Origin: Arcobacter suis CECT 7833
GTDB lineage: Bacteria; Campylobacterota; Campylobacteria; Campylobacterales; Arcobacteraceae
Direction: 5' to 3'
Length of the DNA: 64,000 nucleotides
Assembly (NCBI RefSeq): GCF_003544815.1
Contig: NZ_CP032100.1
Location: 372,001-436,000, forward strand
Position 1 is the stretch's first letter, and every line of letters begins with the position of its first letter. Positions 36,728 to 46,909 of the stretch are shown one piece after another. Made by a program: the position numbers and the translations under genes. The notes under the pieces are model-generated. The model searched no databases. It was not told the origin of the DNA and saw nothing but the letters and a program-made list of their open reading frames with translations.

Positions 36728-37226
36728 TGTTTAAATCCTTTGATCTTTCATTTGCCATTAAAGCTTTTTTGTTTAAAACAAAATCTTCTCTTTTACTAGC
36801 TGTAAATGAAAAAATCCCTGTATCCATTCTAATTGCATCACATGGACAAGCTTCAACACAATATCCACAAAATACACATTCTAATAAATCTATTTTGAAT
36901 TCTTTAGGTCTTTTTTCATCATGCTCATCAAATCTTTCTTCGGCTTCAATAAAAATACATTCAGCAGGACAAGCTGTTGCACACATAAAACATGCAACAC
37001 ATTTCTCACTTCCATCTTCATGTTTTGTGAGTCTATGCACACCTCTATATCTTTCATTCAAATCAGTTGGTTGAACTTCTGGATAAGATACAGTTTTTAA
37101 ATTATCAATATCTTTTAAGTTTTTCATGAAATGTCTAAAAGTTGTTTTCATTCCTCCTGCAATTGCTGGAAGATATAATTTGTCTTTAAATGATTTACCG
37201 TATCTTGGTACTACTTTTATTCCCAT
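36720..37226 (-). CDS. nuoI: NADH-quinone oxidoreductase subunit I
   Basis: 168 residues with two 4Fe-4S ferredoxin motifs: CVACFMCATACP and CVFCGYCVEACP, the ligands of clusters N6a and N6b. The N terminus (GMKTTFRHFMKNL) is the short membrane-associated segment. Carries electrons from NuoG to NuoB. Between nuoH and nuoJ as usual. Confidence 0.95.
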   Translation of the reverse strand: MGIKVVPRYGKSFKDKLYLPAIAGGMKTTFRHFMKNLKDIDNLKTVSYPEVQPTDLNERYRGVHRLTKHEDGSEKCVACFMCATACPAECIFIEAEERFDEHDEKRPKEFKIDLLECVFCGYCVEACPCDAIRMDTGIFSFTASKREDFVLNKKALMANERSKDLNNG

Positions 37227-37227
37227 T

Positions 37228-38511
37228 TTAACTTCCTCTTACTACAACAATAATTGCTGTTATTACAATATTTAAAAGAGCCAATGGAATTAATACTTTC
37301 CACCCTAACATTTGTAATTGGTCATATCTAAATCTTAATACTGTCCATCTAACCCAAATATAAACAAATGCCATCATAAAAAATTTAATTAAAAAAGTCC
37401 CAATTTGAATTACAGCAGTTGCTATATTAACACCATTTGTTCCTAGTCCTGTTATTAAAAAAGAGATTAATACAGCCATAATAAAAATAGCTAAAGACCA
37501 AAATATAAAAGTTAAAATTTTTGTCTCTTTTTGTCTTGATTTATCTGAACCTACTGTTTTATTATTCTTTTTCATCCATTTTGTAAGTATAAATATTTTT
37601 ATTGGAAGAAGTAGTATAATTGCTAGAATTACATAATTTATATTACTTTGAATAGCTTGAGTATCTAACCAAGGAATTTGATAACCACCGAAAAACAGAG
37701 TTACAATTATTGCACTAGAAGCACTCATAGCTGAATATTCACCAACTTGAAATAAACCAAATCTCATTGCACTATATTCAGTATGATAACCAGCAACTAA
37801 TTCTGATTCTCCTTCTGCTAAGTCAAAAGGTGCTCTATTTGTTTCTGCAAAGGCACAAATAATAAAAATTATAGCTGCAAGTGGTTGTATAAATATACCC
37901 CACATTGGAATCACACCTAAATAAGTTCCAGCTTGAGCATTTACAATATCTGTTAAATGAATTGAACCATAAGATAAAAGCATTGATATTATGGCTAAAC
38001 CCATCGCTGCTTCATAAGATATAACTTGAGCAGATGCTCTAATTGAACCTAAAAGTCCATATTTACTTCCAGAAGAGTAACCTCCAAGAATAATTCCATA
38101 AACAGATAATCCTGCAAAGGCTAAAAACCACATTATTCCCAATTCATTTGGGATTGCTTGCATTATATTTTCTTTTCCATCAATTACTAAAACATCAGCA
38201 TAAGGAATAGCTGCAAAAGTTAAAAAAGAACACATAAATACAATAGCTGGAGCAATTGTAAAGAAAAATTTGTATTTAATATGTGAAGGAGTGAAATCTT
38301 CTTTAAATACAAGTTTTAGCATATCTGCAAAACTTTGTATTACGCCACCTAATCTAAATGGTCCAATATGACATCTATTTGGTCCACTTCTGTCTTGCAT
38401 AAAAGCAGATATTCTTCTTTCCCACCATACAAAAACCGGAGTTAGTCCAACTGCTAGAATAACAGCTATAACTATATTTGCAATTATGATGATTATAGAT
38501 GAAGTACTCAT
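37228..38511 (-). CDS. nuoH: NADH-quinone oxidoreductase subunit H, with a long insertion
   Basis: 427 residues, against about 320-335 usual. The core is normal: WWERRISAFMQDRSGPNR, quinone-cavity loop NRAPFDLAEGESELVAG and YHTEYSAMRFGLF. The extra length lies at about 305-370 and includes a hydrophilic loop MKKNNKTVGSDKSRQKETK and an added hydrophobic helix. Forms the quinone chamber with NuoB and NuoD. Its start overlaps the nuoG stop by 4 nt. The insertion's purpose is unknown. Confidence 0.94.
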   Translation of the reverse strand: MSTSSIIIIIANIVIAVILAVGLTPVFVWWERRISAFMQDRSGPNRCHIGPFRLGGVIQSFADMLKLVFKEDFTPSHIKYKFFFTIAPAIVFMCSFLTFAAIPYADVLVIDGKENIMQAIPNELGIMWFLAFAGLSVYGIILGGYSSGSKYGLLGSIRASAQVISYEAAMGLAIISMLLSYGSIHLTDIVNAQAGTYLGVIPMWGIFIQPLAAIIFIICAFAETNRAPFDLAEGESELVAGYHTEYSAMRFGLFQVGEYSAMSASSAIIVTLFFGGYQIPWLDTQAIQSNINYVILAIILLLPIKIFILTKWMKKNNKTVGSDKSRQKETKILTFIFWSLAIFIMAVLISFLITGLGTNGVNIATAVIQIGTFLIKFFMMAFVYIWVRWTVLRFRYDQLQMLGWKVLIPLALLNIVITAIIVVVRGS

Positions 38512-39944
38512 AGAGTTCCTTTTTCAATCATAGATTTTAAATCTTCTATTATTGTTGTTATAGTTTTCATTGGATTATTTTTATTCATTTTTGAAATAAC
38601 TTTTTGTTTAAATCCATCATTATTTATATAAGTTCCTGATTTTTCATAAAATGAAGCTACTGGAATTGCAATATTTGAATGGTTTATAGTTTCACAATTA
38701 TGACTAAATAAAGATATTACTTTTTTATTTTCTAATAGATTTAGGTTTTTATCAAAATAATTATTTTCTACAATAAATACTAATGAAGCATTATTCAAAG
38801 CAGTTTCAAAATATTCTTTTGTTTCATCTATTTCCAATTGTTTAAATGATGCTCTGTTCGTCGTTTTATCATTTGTTCTTAAATAATCATCTCCAAAATC
38901 TTTATCTATCGTATTTGGAGAGTATCCTGAAATTTGAACATTTAATTTTGAAGTTAAATTTTTTACATTTAACATCTCTTCATATGAAAGATTTGCACTT
39001 AATACAAATAAAATATTTTTATTTGTTGTAAGTTCTTTAAAAACATTTGTAATAGTTGTATTAACACTTGTTGGATTCTTATCAATTAAAGGATTTTCAA
39101 ATCTATTTTCACTTTCGTTTGTATAAGATAATCTTCCTTCATCACACATAAACCAACCATTGATAGCTTTATTAACTCTAGGTCTAAATCTGAATATTTG
39201 GTCATCTTTATATTTTTCTTTTCTATGATCAACATAAATATTACAACCTTTTGAACAACCATTACAAATTGCATCAAAAGTTTCTAAAAACCAAACTCTT
39301 TGTTTGAATCTAAAATCTTTGTTAGTTAAAGCTCCAACTGGACAAATATCAATAACATTCATAGCATAAGGATTATTTAGTGGTCGACCTGGAAATGTTC
39401 CAATAACTGAATGGTCAGCTCTACTAATAACTCCTAATTCATGAGTTTTAGTAATATTTGCACAAAATCTTACGCATCTCGTACAAAGTACACATCTTTC
39501 TTGATCAAGCATTACATTTGAACCTAAGTCGATTCTTTTTCTTGCATGATTTTTATTTTCAAGATTTACTCTCGAGTCATAAAATCCTGATTCCATGTAA
39601 TAATCTTGAAGTTTACATTCTCCTGCTTGATCACAAGTAGGACAATCAATTGGATGATTAATAAGTTCTAGTTCTAAAATATCTCGTCTAACTTTTTCGA
39701 TATTTTCACCTTTAGTTCTTACAACCATTCCATCTTTCACAGGAGTGTCACAGGCGATTTGAGGTCTTTTTTGACCTTCAATCTCAACCATACACATTCT
39801 ACAATTTCCATCTTTACCAAGTGCTTGGTGATAACAAAAATGAGGAATATGTATATTTTCATCCAATAATTTATCAATCAACAAGCTACCCTTAGCAGCT
39901 TGCATTTGTGCTCCATTGACTGTTATATTAATCATTTCACCCAT
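38508..39944 (-). CDS. nuoG: NADH-quinone oxidoreductase subunit G, short form
   Basis: 478 residues, about half the usual NuoG length. The N-terminal part is complete: [2Fe-2S] N1b ligands in HFCYHQALGKDGNCRMCMVE plus the later Cys in IACDTP, N3 ligands in HPIDCPTCDQAGECKLQ, N4 ligands in CVLCTRCVRFC with the later CPVGALTN, and the further CNGCSKGCNIYVDHRKE site. After about residue 250 only a short remnant of the molybdopterin-oxidoreductase-like domain remains (about 260-478). Reading frame is open with no sign of frameshift, so shortening looks genuine. Links NuoEF to NuoI. It starts 34 nt after gltA. Confidence 0.9.
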   Translation of the reverse strand: MGEMINITVNGAQMQAAKGSLLIDKLLDENIHIPHFCYHQALGKDGNCRMCMVEIEGQKRPQIACDTPVKDGMVVRTKGENIEKVRRDILELELINHPIDCPTCDQAGECKLQDYYMESGFYDSRVNLENKNHARKRIDLGSNVMLDQERCVLCTRCVRFCANITKTHELGVISRADHSVIGTFPGRPLNNPYAMNVIDICPVGALTNKDFRFKQRVWFLETFDAICNGCSKGCNIYVDHRKEKYKDDQIFRFRPRVNKAINGWFMCDEGRLSYTNESENRFENPLIDKNPTSVNTTITNVFKELTTNKNILFVLSANLSYEEMLNVKNLTSKLNVQISGYSPNTIDKDFGDDYLRTNDKTTNRASFKQLEIDETKEYFETALNNASLVFIVENNYFDKNLNLLENKKVISLFSHNCETINHSNIAIPVASFYEKSGTYINNDGFKQKVISKMNKNNPMKTITTIIEDLKSMIEKGTL

Positions 39945-39978
39945 AAATTGTCCCCTTACACTAAAGTTAATATTTTTC

Positions 39979-41265
39979 TTAGTTACCTGTATATAATTGT
40001 CTTGGTCTTGCTATTTTGTGTTTAGGATCTTGTTTTAATTCTGACCATTGCGCTAACCATCCTGGAGTTCTACCAATAACGAAGATTGGAGTAAACATTT
40101 CAACAGGAATTTTAAGTGCAGTTAAAATTACACCTGAATAGAAGTCAATATTTGGATATAAACCTCTTTCTTTAAAGTAATCATCACTTAATGCAGCTTG
40201 TTCAACAGCATGAGCAATATCTAATAATTTAGAATCAAGTTTTAACTCTTCTTTTAATTTATCTTGTAAACCTTTTAATGTTTCAGCTCTTGGATCTCTA
40301 TTTTTATAAACTCTGTGACCGAATCCCATTAATCTAAATGGATCATTTTTATCTTTTGCTTTTGCAATATAAGTTGGTACATTTTTAACATCACCAATTA
40401 ATCTTAGTTGATCCATAACTTTTTCATTTGCTCCACCGTGAGCTGATCCCCAAAGTGCAGAAATACCAGAAGCAATTGCAACATAAGGGTGAGCTTCTGT
40501 TGAACCTACGTTTCTTACAGTTGTTGTAGAAGCATTTTGTTCATGGTCAGCATGTAAAGTTAAAATTGCATCTAATGCATCGATTTCAACTTGTTTTATT
40601 TCATCATTTTGTCCATTTCCTAAATATTTCATTCTTCCACCTGGATATGCTCTTAACATATATAAGAAGTTTTCAGTGAAATATCTATTTACATCTGGAT
40701 AAATAAGTGGTGTACCAATTGAATTTCTATAAGCCATTGCAGCAATTACTGGCATTTTAGCTAAAATTCTTCTTCTCATCATTTTGAAAGCATCTTCATC
40801 TTCTAAATGTAAATGATCTTTATAAAATGCAGCAAGAGCCATTGTTGCAGCTCCCATTGTAGCCATTGGGTGAGCACCATCTGGTAAAGCGTCAAATAAT
40901 CTAATAATTCCTTCATTTAAAAATGATCTATGTCTGATTTCTAAATCAAAGTTTTTTGAAGCCTCAGGAGTTGGAAGTTTTCCTCTCATTAATAAATAAG
41001 AAACATCTAAGAAAGAGTGTTTTCCTGCAAGATCTGTAATATCATAACCTCTATATCTTAATTCAGAATTTTCACCATCAATAAATGTGATTTTTGATTC
41101 GCAAGAAGCAGTTGAAGTATAACCTGGGTCATAAGTAAACATTCCAGAATCTTTATAGAATGTAGAAATATCTACAACGCTAGGTCCTCTTGTACCATCA
41201 ATAATATTATATTCATATGATTTGCCATTTCTGTTATCAGTTAATGTCATTGTATTTTTTGTCAT
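39979..41265 (-). CDS. gltA: Citrate synthase (type II), inside the nuo operon
   Basis: 428 residues. Catalytic regions GSAHGGANEKVMDQL and MGFGHRVYKNRDPRAETLK hold the two active-site His, and FYSGVILTALKIPVEMF the Asp region. The N-terminal beta domain (TLTDNRNGKSYEYNIIDGT) marks the Gram-negative hexameric, NADH-sensitive type. It makes citrate from acetyl-CoA and oxaloacetate. It is inserted between nuoF and nuoG with 24- and 34-nt gaps on the same strand, so TCA-cycle entry and NADH oxidation appear to be co-transcribed. Confidence 0.95.
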   Translation of the reverse strand: MTKNTMTLTDNRNGKSYEYNIIDGTRGPSVVDISTFYKDSGMFTYDPGYTSTASCESKITFIDGENSELRYRGYDITDLAGKHSFLDVSYLLMRGKLPTPEASKNFDLEIRHRSFLNEGIIRLFDALPDGAHPMATMGAATMALAAFYKDHLHLEDEDAFKMMRRRILAKMPVIAAMAYRNSIGTPLIYPDVNRYFTENFLYMLRAYPGGRMKYLGNGQNDEIKQVEIDALDAILTLHADHEQNASTTTVRNVGSTEAHPYVAIASGISALWGSAHGGANEKVMDQLRLIGDVKNVPTYIAKAKDKNDPFRLMGFGHRVYKNRDPRAETLKGLQDKLKEELKLDSKLLDIAHAVEQAALSDDYFKERGLYPNIDFYSGVILTALKIPVEMFTPIFVIGRTPGWLAQWSELKQDPKHKIARPRQLYTGN

Positions 41266-41289
41266 AATTTCTCCTGTTATTTAGTTAAT

Positions 41290-42540
41290 TTAGTTTTTAA
41301 AATATATATTAAATTCGTGAGGGAATTTTTTTACAATACTCTCAATTATATCTTTCACTGCTGGTGCAAAAACACAAACAGTTTTTCCATTCATAGTGTT
41401 ACACACATCAAGTATTGTATTTAAATCCTCTTTTGAACCATCACCCTTTAAGATTTTTTTCAAAATCTTATCTATCCAGCCGGTACCCTCTCTACAAGGT
41501 GTACATTGACCGCAAGACTCATGGTGATAGAACTCTATCAAATTTTTAGCTACATCAACCATAGATGTATCTTCATCAATAACTATCATTCCTCCTGTAC
41601 CTAAAGTTGAACCAATATCCCACATAGATTCATAATCTAATACTGCTTTTTGAACTTCATCAGCAGTTAAGATTGGACAAGATGAACCTCCAGGGATAAT
41701 TGCTTTTAATTTTTTTCCTTCAATCATTCCTCCACCTACTTGGTTTAGAAAATCAATCATTTTATTTCCATAAGCCATTTCATAAACACCTGGATTTTTT
41801 ACAGCTCCTGAAATTGCAAATAGCATAGTTCCTGGGGATTTTTCTGTTCCATATTTTGTATAACCAATTGCTCCATTTTCAACAATATTTGGTACAGATG
41901 CTATTGTCTCTACATTATTAACAGTTGCTGGATTATCGAAAAACCATTCACATTCTTTTCCTGCAGGTTTTAGTCTTGGATGACCTCTTTTACCTTCTAA
42001 AGATTCAATTAATGCAGATTTTTCTCCACAAATATAAGCTCCACCACCTCTATGAACTGTAATATCAAGTTTAAAATCATACTTATCCATGATTTTATCA
42101 CCAATAATTTTCTTTTCGTAGGCTTCTTTTATCGCTTCATTTAATCTATCAATAAAAAATTTGTATTCACCTCTTATATAAATATAAGCATGATGGGCAT
42201 TTATTGCATAACAAGTACAAATAATTCCTTCAATTAAAAGATGTGGGTCATATTGAAAAATTTGTCTATCTTTGAAAGTTCCTGGTTCTGATTCATCTCC
42301 ATTTACTATTAGAAAAGCAGGTCTTGGGTCATTTTTAGGCATTAATTCCCATTTTGGTCCACATGCCGCTCCACCACCACCTTTTCCTCTTAGACCTGAC
42401 TTTGTAACTTCTTTTATAACATTATCAGGAGTCATAGTAAAAAGTTTATCTATTGAAGAGTATCTTCCATTTACAAGGGCAACTTCTAATTTATGAGAAT
42501 TTGGAATGTCAAAATTTTTGCTTACAATTTTTGTTATCAT
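41290..42540 (-). CDS. nuoF: NADH-quinone oxidoreductase subunit F
   Basis: 416 residues from the ATG at 42540, which has AAGGAG at good spacing and overlaps the nuoE TGA (ATGA); a GTG at 42549 is too near the ribosome site. NADH-binding loop LRGKGGGGAACGPKW, FMN region NGDESEPGTFKDRQI and N3 cluster motif CGQCTPCREGTGW are complete. So this complex I can take electrons from NADH, unlike the NuoEF-less complexes of Campylobacter and Helicobacter. Followed by gltA. Confidence 0.95.
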   Translation of the reverse strand: MITKIVSKNFDIPNSHKLEVALVNGRYSSIDKLFTMTPDNVIKEVTKSGLRGKGGGGAACGPKWELMPKNDPRPAFLIVNGDESEPGTFKDRQIFQYDPHLLIEGIICTCYAINAHHAYIYIRGEYKFFIDRLNEAIKEAYEKKIIGDKIMDKYDFKLDITVHRGGGAYICGEKSALIESLEGKRGHPRLKPAGKECEWFFDNPATVNNVETIASVPNIVENGAIGYTKYGTEKSPGTMLFAISGAVKNPGVYEMAYGNKMIDFLNQVGGGMIEGKKLKAIIPGGSSCPILTADEVQKAVLDYESMWDIGSTLGTGGMIVIDEDTSMVDVAKNLIEFYHHESCGQCTPCREGTGWIDKILKKILKGDGSKEDLNTILDVCNTMNGKTVCVFAPAVKDIIESIVKKFPHEFNIYFKN

Positions 42541-43016
42541 TTTTTGCACTCCTTGATTAATTCATCAACTTTTTCTATAGTTAATTTTTCATGGTATTCA
42601 CCATTTAAAGCAAACATCGGAGCTCCACCACAAGCTCCCATACATTCAACTTCGCTTAAATGAAATAATCCATCAGCACTTGTTTGCCCAGCTTCAATTC
42701 CAATAGTTTCTTTTATATAGTTTTTGATTTTTTGTGAACCGCATAACATACATGAAAGAGTTTTACAAAGTTCAATATGATGTTTTCCTATTGGTTTTAA
42801 ATTAAACATAGTATAAAAAGTTGCAACTTCATAAACTTGAATAGGAGTTTTTCCTAATTTTTCAGCCACATAAATCATAGCTTCAGGACTTACCCAACCA
42901 ATTTGCTCTTGAACTAACCATAAAGCTGGTAGCATACAAGAGTCTATTTTTGGGTATTTTGATACATATTCTTGAAATTTAATTTCATTTTCAGCAGTAT
43001 ATTTAAAAGTACTCAT
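42537..43016 (-). CDS. nuoE: NADH-quinone oxidoreductase subunit E
   Basis: 159 residues, thioredoxin-like [2Fe-2S] protein (cluster N1a). Ligands lie in ELCKTLSCMLCG and EVECMGACGGAP. The helical N-terminal part includes SCMLPALWLVQEQIGWVS. Partner of NuoF in the NADH dehydrogenase module. TAATG overlap with nuoCD upstream and ATGA overlap with nuoF downstream. Confidence 0.94.
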   Translation of the reverse strand: MSTFKYTAENEIKFQEYVSKYPKIDSCMLPALWLVQEQIGWVSPEAMIYVAEKLGKTPIQVYEVATFYTMFNLKPIGKHHIELCKTLSCMLCGSQKIKNYIKETIGIEAGQTSADGLFHLSEVECMGACGGAPMFALNGEYHEKLTIEKVDELIKECKK

Positions 43017-44650
43017 TATCTATCAAACTCCCCTGCAATAAAATTCATACTAGCCATTGTAACAACAGCATCTGCCAACATTCCACCTTCAACAATTTTT
43101 GAAAATGCTGCAAGGGAATAAAAACATGGAGGTCTACATTTAACTTTATAAGGTTTCCCACTTCCATCACTAACAATAAAGAATCCTAATTCTCCATTTG
43201 CTGCTTCAGTTGATGAATAATATTCACCTTTTGGAACTTTGATACCTTCAAAAGTAAGTTTAAATTGGTTCATTAAACCTTCAATGTTTCCATAAACATC
43301 TTTTTTACTAGGTAACAAAATTCCAGGTGCATTTACATTTATTGCACCACTTGGAAGTTCTTTCATTGCTTGTCTAATAATTTTAATTGATTGTCTCATT
43401 TCTTCAAATCTACACATCATTCGATCATAAACATCACCATGACTTCCTATTACTATGTCAAAATCAAAATTCTCATAACCATAATAAGGTTTGTCTTTTC
43501 TCAAATCATGGGCAATACCAGTAGCTCTTAAATTTGGACCTGTTATTCCATGTTGTAAAGCAAAATCAGCTTTTATAACTCCCACATCCTGAGTTCTATC
43601 AAGAAAGATTTTGTTATGAGCTATTAAAGATAAAGCATCATCAATCGCTATTTCTGTTTCTTTTAGAACATTTGCTAAATCTTCATCAAATCCTTTATAC
43701 AAATCAAATTCTAAACCACCAATTCTTGTATAAGTATTTGTAAGTCTTGCCCCTGTTAATTTTGATAATAAATCATAAGCCATATCTCTTGGTGCAAATA
43801 GATACCAAAAGTTTGTAAGTCCACCTAAATCTACCATATTTGCTGCATTACAAACTAAATGATCAATAATTCTGCTTAATTCACCAATAATTATTCTAAT
43901 CATTTTAGCTCGTGCAGTAATATCGATATTTAACATCTCTTCAACAGCTTTTGAATAACCAATATTATTTAAAATGGCACTACAGTAATTCAATCTATCT
44001 GTATAAGGAATAACTTGAGAATAAGTATGATTTTCGCAAGCTTTTTCAAATCCTCTATGTAAATAACCAATTTCTGTTACACAAGCAGTAATTGTTTCAC
44101 CTTCCATTGCAACAAAATTTCTTATTGTTCCATGTGAAGCTGGATGAGATGGTCCAACATTTAGAAGCATTAAATCATCTATATCTTCAGGTGTATAACC
44201 TTTTTGCTTTAATAAAGGATTCATCTCATCCATTAAATCTTCAGTATGAGTACAAATTTGTCCTTTTGTAATTTCATAATCTTTTCTTAAAGGATGACCT
44301 ACAAACTGATGATGGTTTAATACTCTTTTTAAATTTGGATGACCTTTAAATCTTATTCCATATTGGTCATAAGCTTCTCTTTCTGCCCAATTTGCAGCAC
44401 TATATAAATAACAAAGAGAATCAACTTCTAAAGTATTATCATCTATATAAGTTTTTATAGAAATTTGATTTTTAAATGAAGCATCTCTTAATATATAAAC
44501 TACAGCAAATCTTGATGGTGTAATATCTGGAAATTTTAAATAATCAATTATTGTTATGTCTAATAAAATAGTATAATCTTTTTCATTCTTTAGTTTAGAA
44601 ATAGTAGATTTAATATCTTTAGAATCAATTAATAAATCACATTTAAGCAT
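43016..44650 (-). CDS. nuoCD: NADH-quinone oxidoreductase fused subunit C/D
   Basis: 544 residues. NuoC part (about 1-135) has [20 protein letters not shown] and the HPLRKDY end; NuoD part begins near [17 protein letters not shown] and contains [28 protein letters not shown] and the C-terminal [12 protein letters not shown]. The fusion is known from gammaproteobacteria; in many Campylobacterota the two are separate genes. NuoD His/Tyr quinone-site residues are in GPSHPASHG and PYTDRLNY. Slightly shorter than E. coli NuoCD (about 596-600) because NuoC is short. Confidence 0.95.
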   Translation of the reverse strand: MLKCDLLIDSKDIKSTISKLKNEKDYTILLDITIIDYLKFPDITPSRFAVVYILRDASFKNQISIKTYIDDNTLEVDSLCYLYSAANWAEREAYDQYGIRFKGHPNLKRVLNHHQFVGHPLRKDYEITKGQICTHTEDLMDEMNPLLKQKGYTPEDIDDLMLLNVGPSHPASHGTIRNFVAMEGETITACVTEIGYLHRGFEKACENHTYSQVIPYTDRLNYCSAILNNIGYSKAVEEMLNIDITARAKMIRIIIGELSRIIDHLVCNAANMVDLGGLTNFWYLFAPRDMAYDLLSKLTGARLTNTYTRIGGLEFDLYKGFDEDLANVLKETEIAIDDALSLIAHNKIFLDRTQDVGVIKADFALQHGITGPNLRATGIAHDLRKDKPYYGYENFDFDIVIGSHGDVYDRMMCRFEEMRQSIKIIRQAMKELPSGAINVNAPGILLPSKKDVYGNIEGLMNQFKLTFEGIKVPKGEYYSSTEAANGELGFFIVSDGSGKPYKVKCRPPCFYSLAAFSKIVEGGMLADAVVTMASMNFIAGEFDR

Positions 44651-45158
44651 CTAAAATTCCTTTATACTCTTTGATTCTATCTTTAATAATTGATTCATCA
44701 TTTGCTTTTTCTTGAATTCTCATAATAGCATCAAGAACTGCTTCTGGTCTTGGAGGACAACCTGCAATATATTCATCAACAGGAATAATTTCATCTATTC
44801 CTTGTAAAGTTGTATAGTTATCATAAAATCCGCCAGAACAGGCACATGCTCCCATAGAAATAACCCATTTAGGTTCACACATTTGTTCATATATTTTTTT
44901 CAAAATAGGTGCTTGTTTATATGAAATTGTTCCAGCAACAATTAGTAAATCAGCTTGTCTGGGAGAAAATCTTACAACTTCTGCTCCAAATCTTGATAGG
45001 TCATATCTTGAGCCAGCAACTGCCATAAATTCAATTCCACAACAGGCTGTTCCAAAAACCATTGGCCATAAAGAATATGATCTTCCCCAATTAATAGCAT
45101 GGTCAAGTCTAGTTGTAACTATAGAATCCCCAAGTTTTGATTCAACTCCTAATCCCAT
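44643..45158 (-). CDS. nuoB: NADH-quinone oxidoreductase subunit B
   Basis: 171 residues. N2 cluster ligands are visible in [11 protein letters not shown] (adjacent Cys pair), [14 protein letters not shown] and [23 protein letters not shown] and [11 protein letters not shown] are standard. Terminal iron-sulfur subunit next to the quinone site. Overlaps nuoA by 10 nt and nuoCD by 8 nt. Confidence 0.96.
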   Translation of the reverse strand: MGLGVESKLGDSIVTTRLDHAINWGRSYSLWPMVFGTACCGIEFMAVAGSRYDLSRFGAEVVRFSPRQADLLIVAGTISYKQAPILKKIYEQMCEPKWVISMGACACSGGFYDNYTTLQGIDEIIPVDEYIAGCPPRPEAVLDAIMRIQEKANDESIIKDRIKEYKGILDA

Positions 45159-45511
45159 GATAGTGCCTTTTTCTTGTAAAGATAAATTAGTCCAGCGAAT
45201 AACAATCCCATAAATATAAACATTTTAAAAAGTCCAAAATAACCTAACTCTAAAATATTTATAGCCCAAGGAAACATAAAAATTATTTCCACATCAAATA
45301 ATAAGAAGGAAATAGCAACCAAATAAAACTTCACTGAAAATCGGATATTAGTTGTTCCAATTGGACTTGTAACTCCACTTTCATATACACTATTTTTCAT
45401 TTCTGAATTTTCATTTTTTGGACCAATAAACCTAGTAAGAACAAATACTGCAACAAGTATAAGTCCTATGGTCACAAAAATAACAGAGGCTAGAATTAAT
45501 TCAGTTGACAT
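45149..45511 (-). CDS. nuoA: NADH-quinone oxidoreductase subunit A
   Basis: 120 residues and three transmembrane helices. [10 protein letters not shown] and [21 protein letters not shown] with the conserved Asp/Glu pair identify NuoA. First gene of the operon. Strong ribosome site GGGGG precedes the ATG, and a promoter lies at 45566-45593. Confidence 0.95.
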   Translation of the reverse strand: MSTELILASVIFVTIGLILVAVFVLTRFIGPKNENSEMKNSVYESGVTSPIGTTNIRFSVKFYLVAISFLLFDVEIIFMFPWAINILELGYFGLFKMFIFMGLLFAGLIYLYKKKALSWD

Positions 45512-45565
45512 TTTTCCCCCTATTTATTTAATTTTATTAAATGATTGTACACAAATTTATAATAC

Positions 45566-45593
45566 ATTATAAAGTTTTTCAGATATTTGTAAA
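45566..45593 (-). promoter_or_regulatory. Probable sigma70 promoter of the nuo operon
   Basis: On the minus strand: -35 TTTACA (45593-45588), 16-nt spacer, -10 TATAAT (45571-45566). The predicted start of transcription is about 50 nt before nuoA. Read from consensus only. Confidence 0.5.
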
Positions 45594-45641
45594 CATTAAT
45601 CTATATAGTGAGAAAAAATGTAATACTTTGCTATTTTTTTG

Positions 45642-46817
45642 CTACTGAAACTCTTTAGATAACTGATTTAATGCTATCTCTAGGGCATTTTTACTAAGTG
45701 CTACATTTAGTCTAAAATATTTATTTCCATTGCTACCAAAAGAAACACCATCATTTAGAGCAATTTTTGATTTTGTTAATAATATGTTTTTAATTTCATT
45801 ATGAGAAAGATTATATTTTGAAAAATCAAGCCATACAAGGTATGTTGCTTCGGGAATTTTAAAATCTATTTTTATACTGTTTTTTTCAAAATAATTTTTT
45901 GTAAAATTCATATTTGATAAAAGATATTTTTTCAACTCTTCTACAAAAATAGCTCCATTATCATAAGCTGTTTTTGTTGCGATATATCCGAAAAAGTTTA
46001 TTGATTGGATTTCTCTCTTTTGGGCTATTTTTTTAAATTTATTTAATAAATCTTGATTTTTACTTATTGCATAAGCACTATTTAGACCTGCAATATTAAA
46101 AGTTTTTCCAGCACTATTTAAAGTAATTGTTTGATTTGCAATCTTTTGTGAAATAGATGCAAGCGGAGTGAATTTTTTGAATGTAATGTCCGAGTGAATT
46201 TCATCTGAAACAATTATAATGTTGTGTTTGATACAAATGTTTGCGAGTTTTTCAAGTTCATCTTTACTCCAAACTCGACCAACTGGATTGTGTGGAGAAC
46301 ATAAAGCTAGGATTTTTGTTTTAGAAGTTATCTTTTTTTCTAAATCATCTAAATCCATAGTGTAATAACCATTTTCATCTTTTTTTAGTTCATTTACAAC
46401 TACTTTTCTATTATTTGCATTTACACATTTAAAAAGTGGAGGATAAATTGGAGTTTGAACTATTACTTCATCATTTTCTTCACTAAAGGCTTCAATACAA
46501 GCACTATAAGCTGGAACTACACCATTTATCATATAAATGTCTTCTTTATTTATTTGCCAATTATGTTGTGTATTTTGCCAATTAATTATTGATTGATAAA
46601 TCTCATCACTATCAATGCTATAACCGTAAAGTGAATTTTTGGCTGCGTTTATTATGGCATCATTTATAAAACTTGGAGTTTTAAAATCCATGTCTGCAAC
46701 CCAAAGTGGATTTAAGTCCTCATATCCAAAATATTTTTTTAAACCATCATATTTTGCACAATTAGTATTTTTTCTATTTATTTCTTCATCAAAATTGTAT
46801 TCAATATTATTAAGCAT
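45642..46817 (-). CDS. PatB/MalY-type aminotransferase, probable cystathionine beta-lyase
   Basis: 391 residues of the fold-type I PLP family. The Schiff-base Lys lies in NSAGKTFNIAGLNSAY, a PatB/MalY hallmark, and the N-terminal PLWVADMDFKTP is also characteristic. SPHNPVGRVWSKDEL and VSDEIHSDI contribute PLP contacts. Likely activity is C-S lyase (cystathionine to homocysteine) in methionine synthesis. The ATG at 46817 has GGGG eight bases upstream; a TTG at 46823 is too close. Divergent from the UbiD-like gene with about 90 nt between. Confidence 0.87.
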   Translation of the reverse strand: MLNNIEYNFDEEINRKNTNCAKYDGLKKYFGYEDLNPLWVADMDFKTPSFINDAIINAAKNSLYGYSIDSDEIYQSIINWQNTQHNWQINKEDIYMINGVVPAYSACIEAFSEENDEVIVQTPIYPPLFKCVNANNRKVVVNELKKDENGYYTMDLDDLEKKITSKTKILALCSPHNPVGRVWSKDELEKLANICIKHNIIIVSDEIHSDITFKKFTPLASISQKIANQTITLNSAGKTFNIAGLNSAYAISKNQDLLNKFKKIAQKREIQSINFFGYIATKTAYDNGAIFVEELKKYLLSNMNFTKNYFEKNSIKIDFKIPEATYLVWLDFSKYNLSHNEIKNILLTKSKIALNDGVSFGSNGNKYFRLNVALSKNALEIALNQLSKEFQ

Positions 46818-46909
46818 ATTCAAAACCCCTATTATAAACTATTTTTTATTGATAAAATGATATAAGATTTATACTAATTACCTCATTAGAGGTATAATTT
46901 GAGGGAAAA

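Noticed and set aside
38508-39944. Frameshifted or broken nuoG
   Set aside because: The frame is continuous, the stop overlaps the nuoH start in the normal ATGA manner and Fe-S sites are intact, so it is called a short form.
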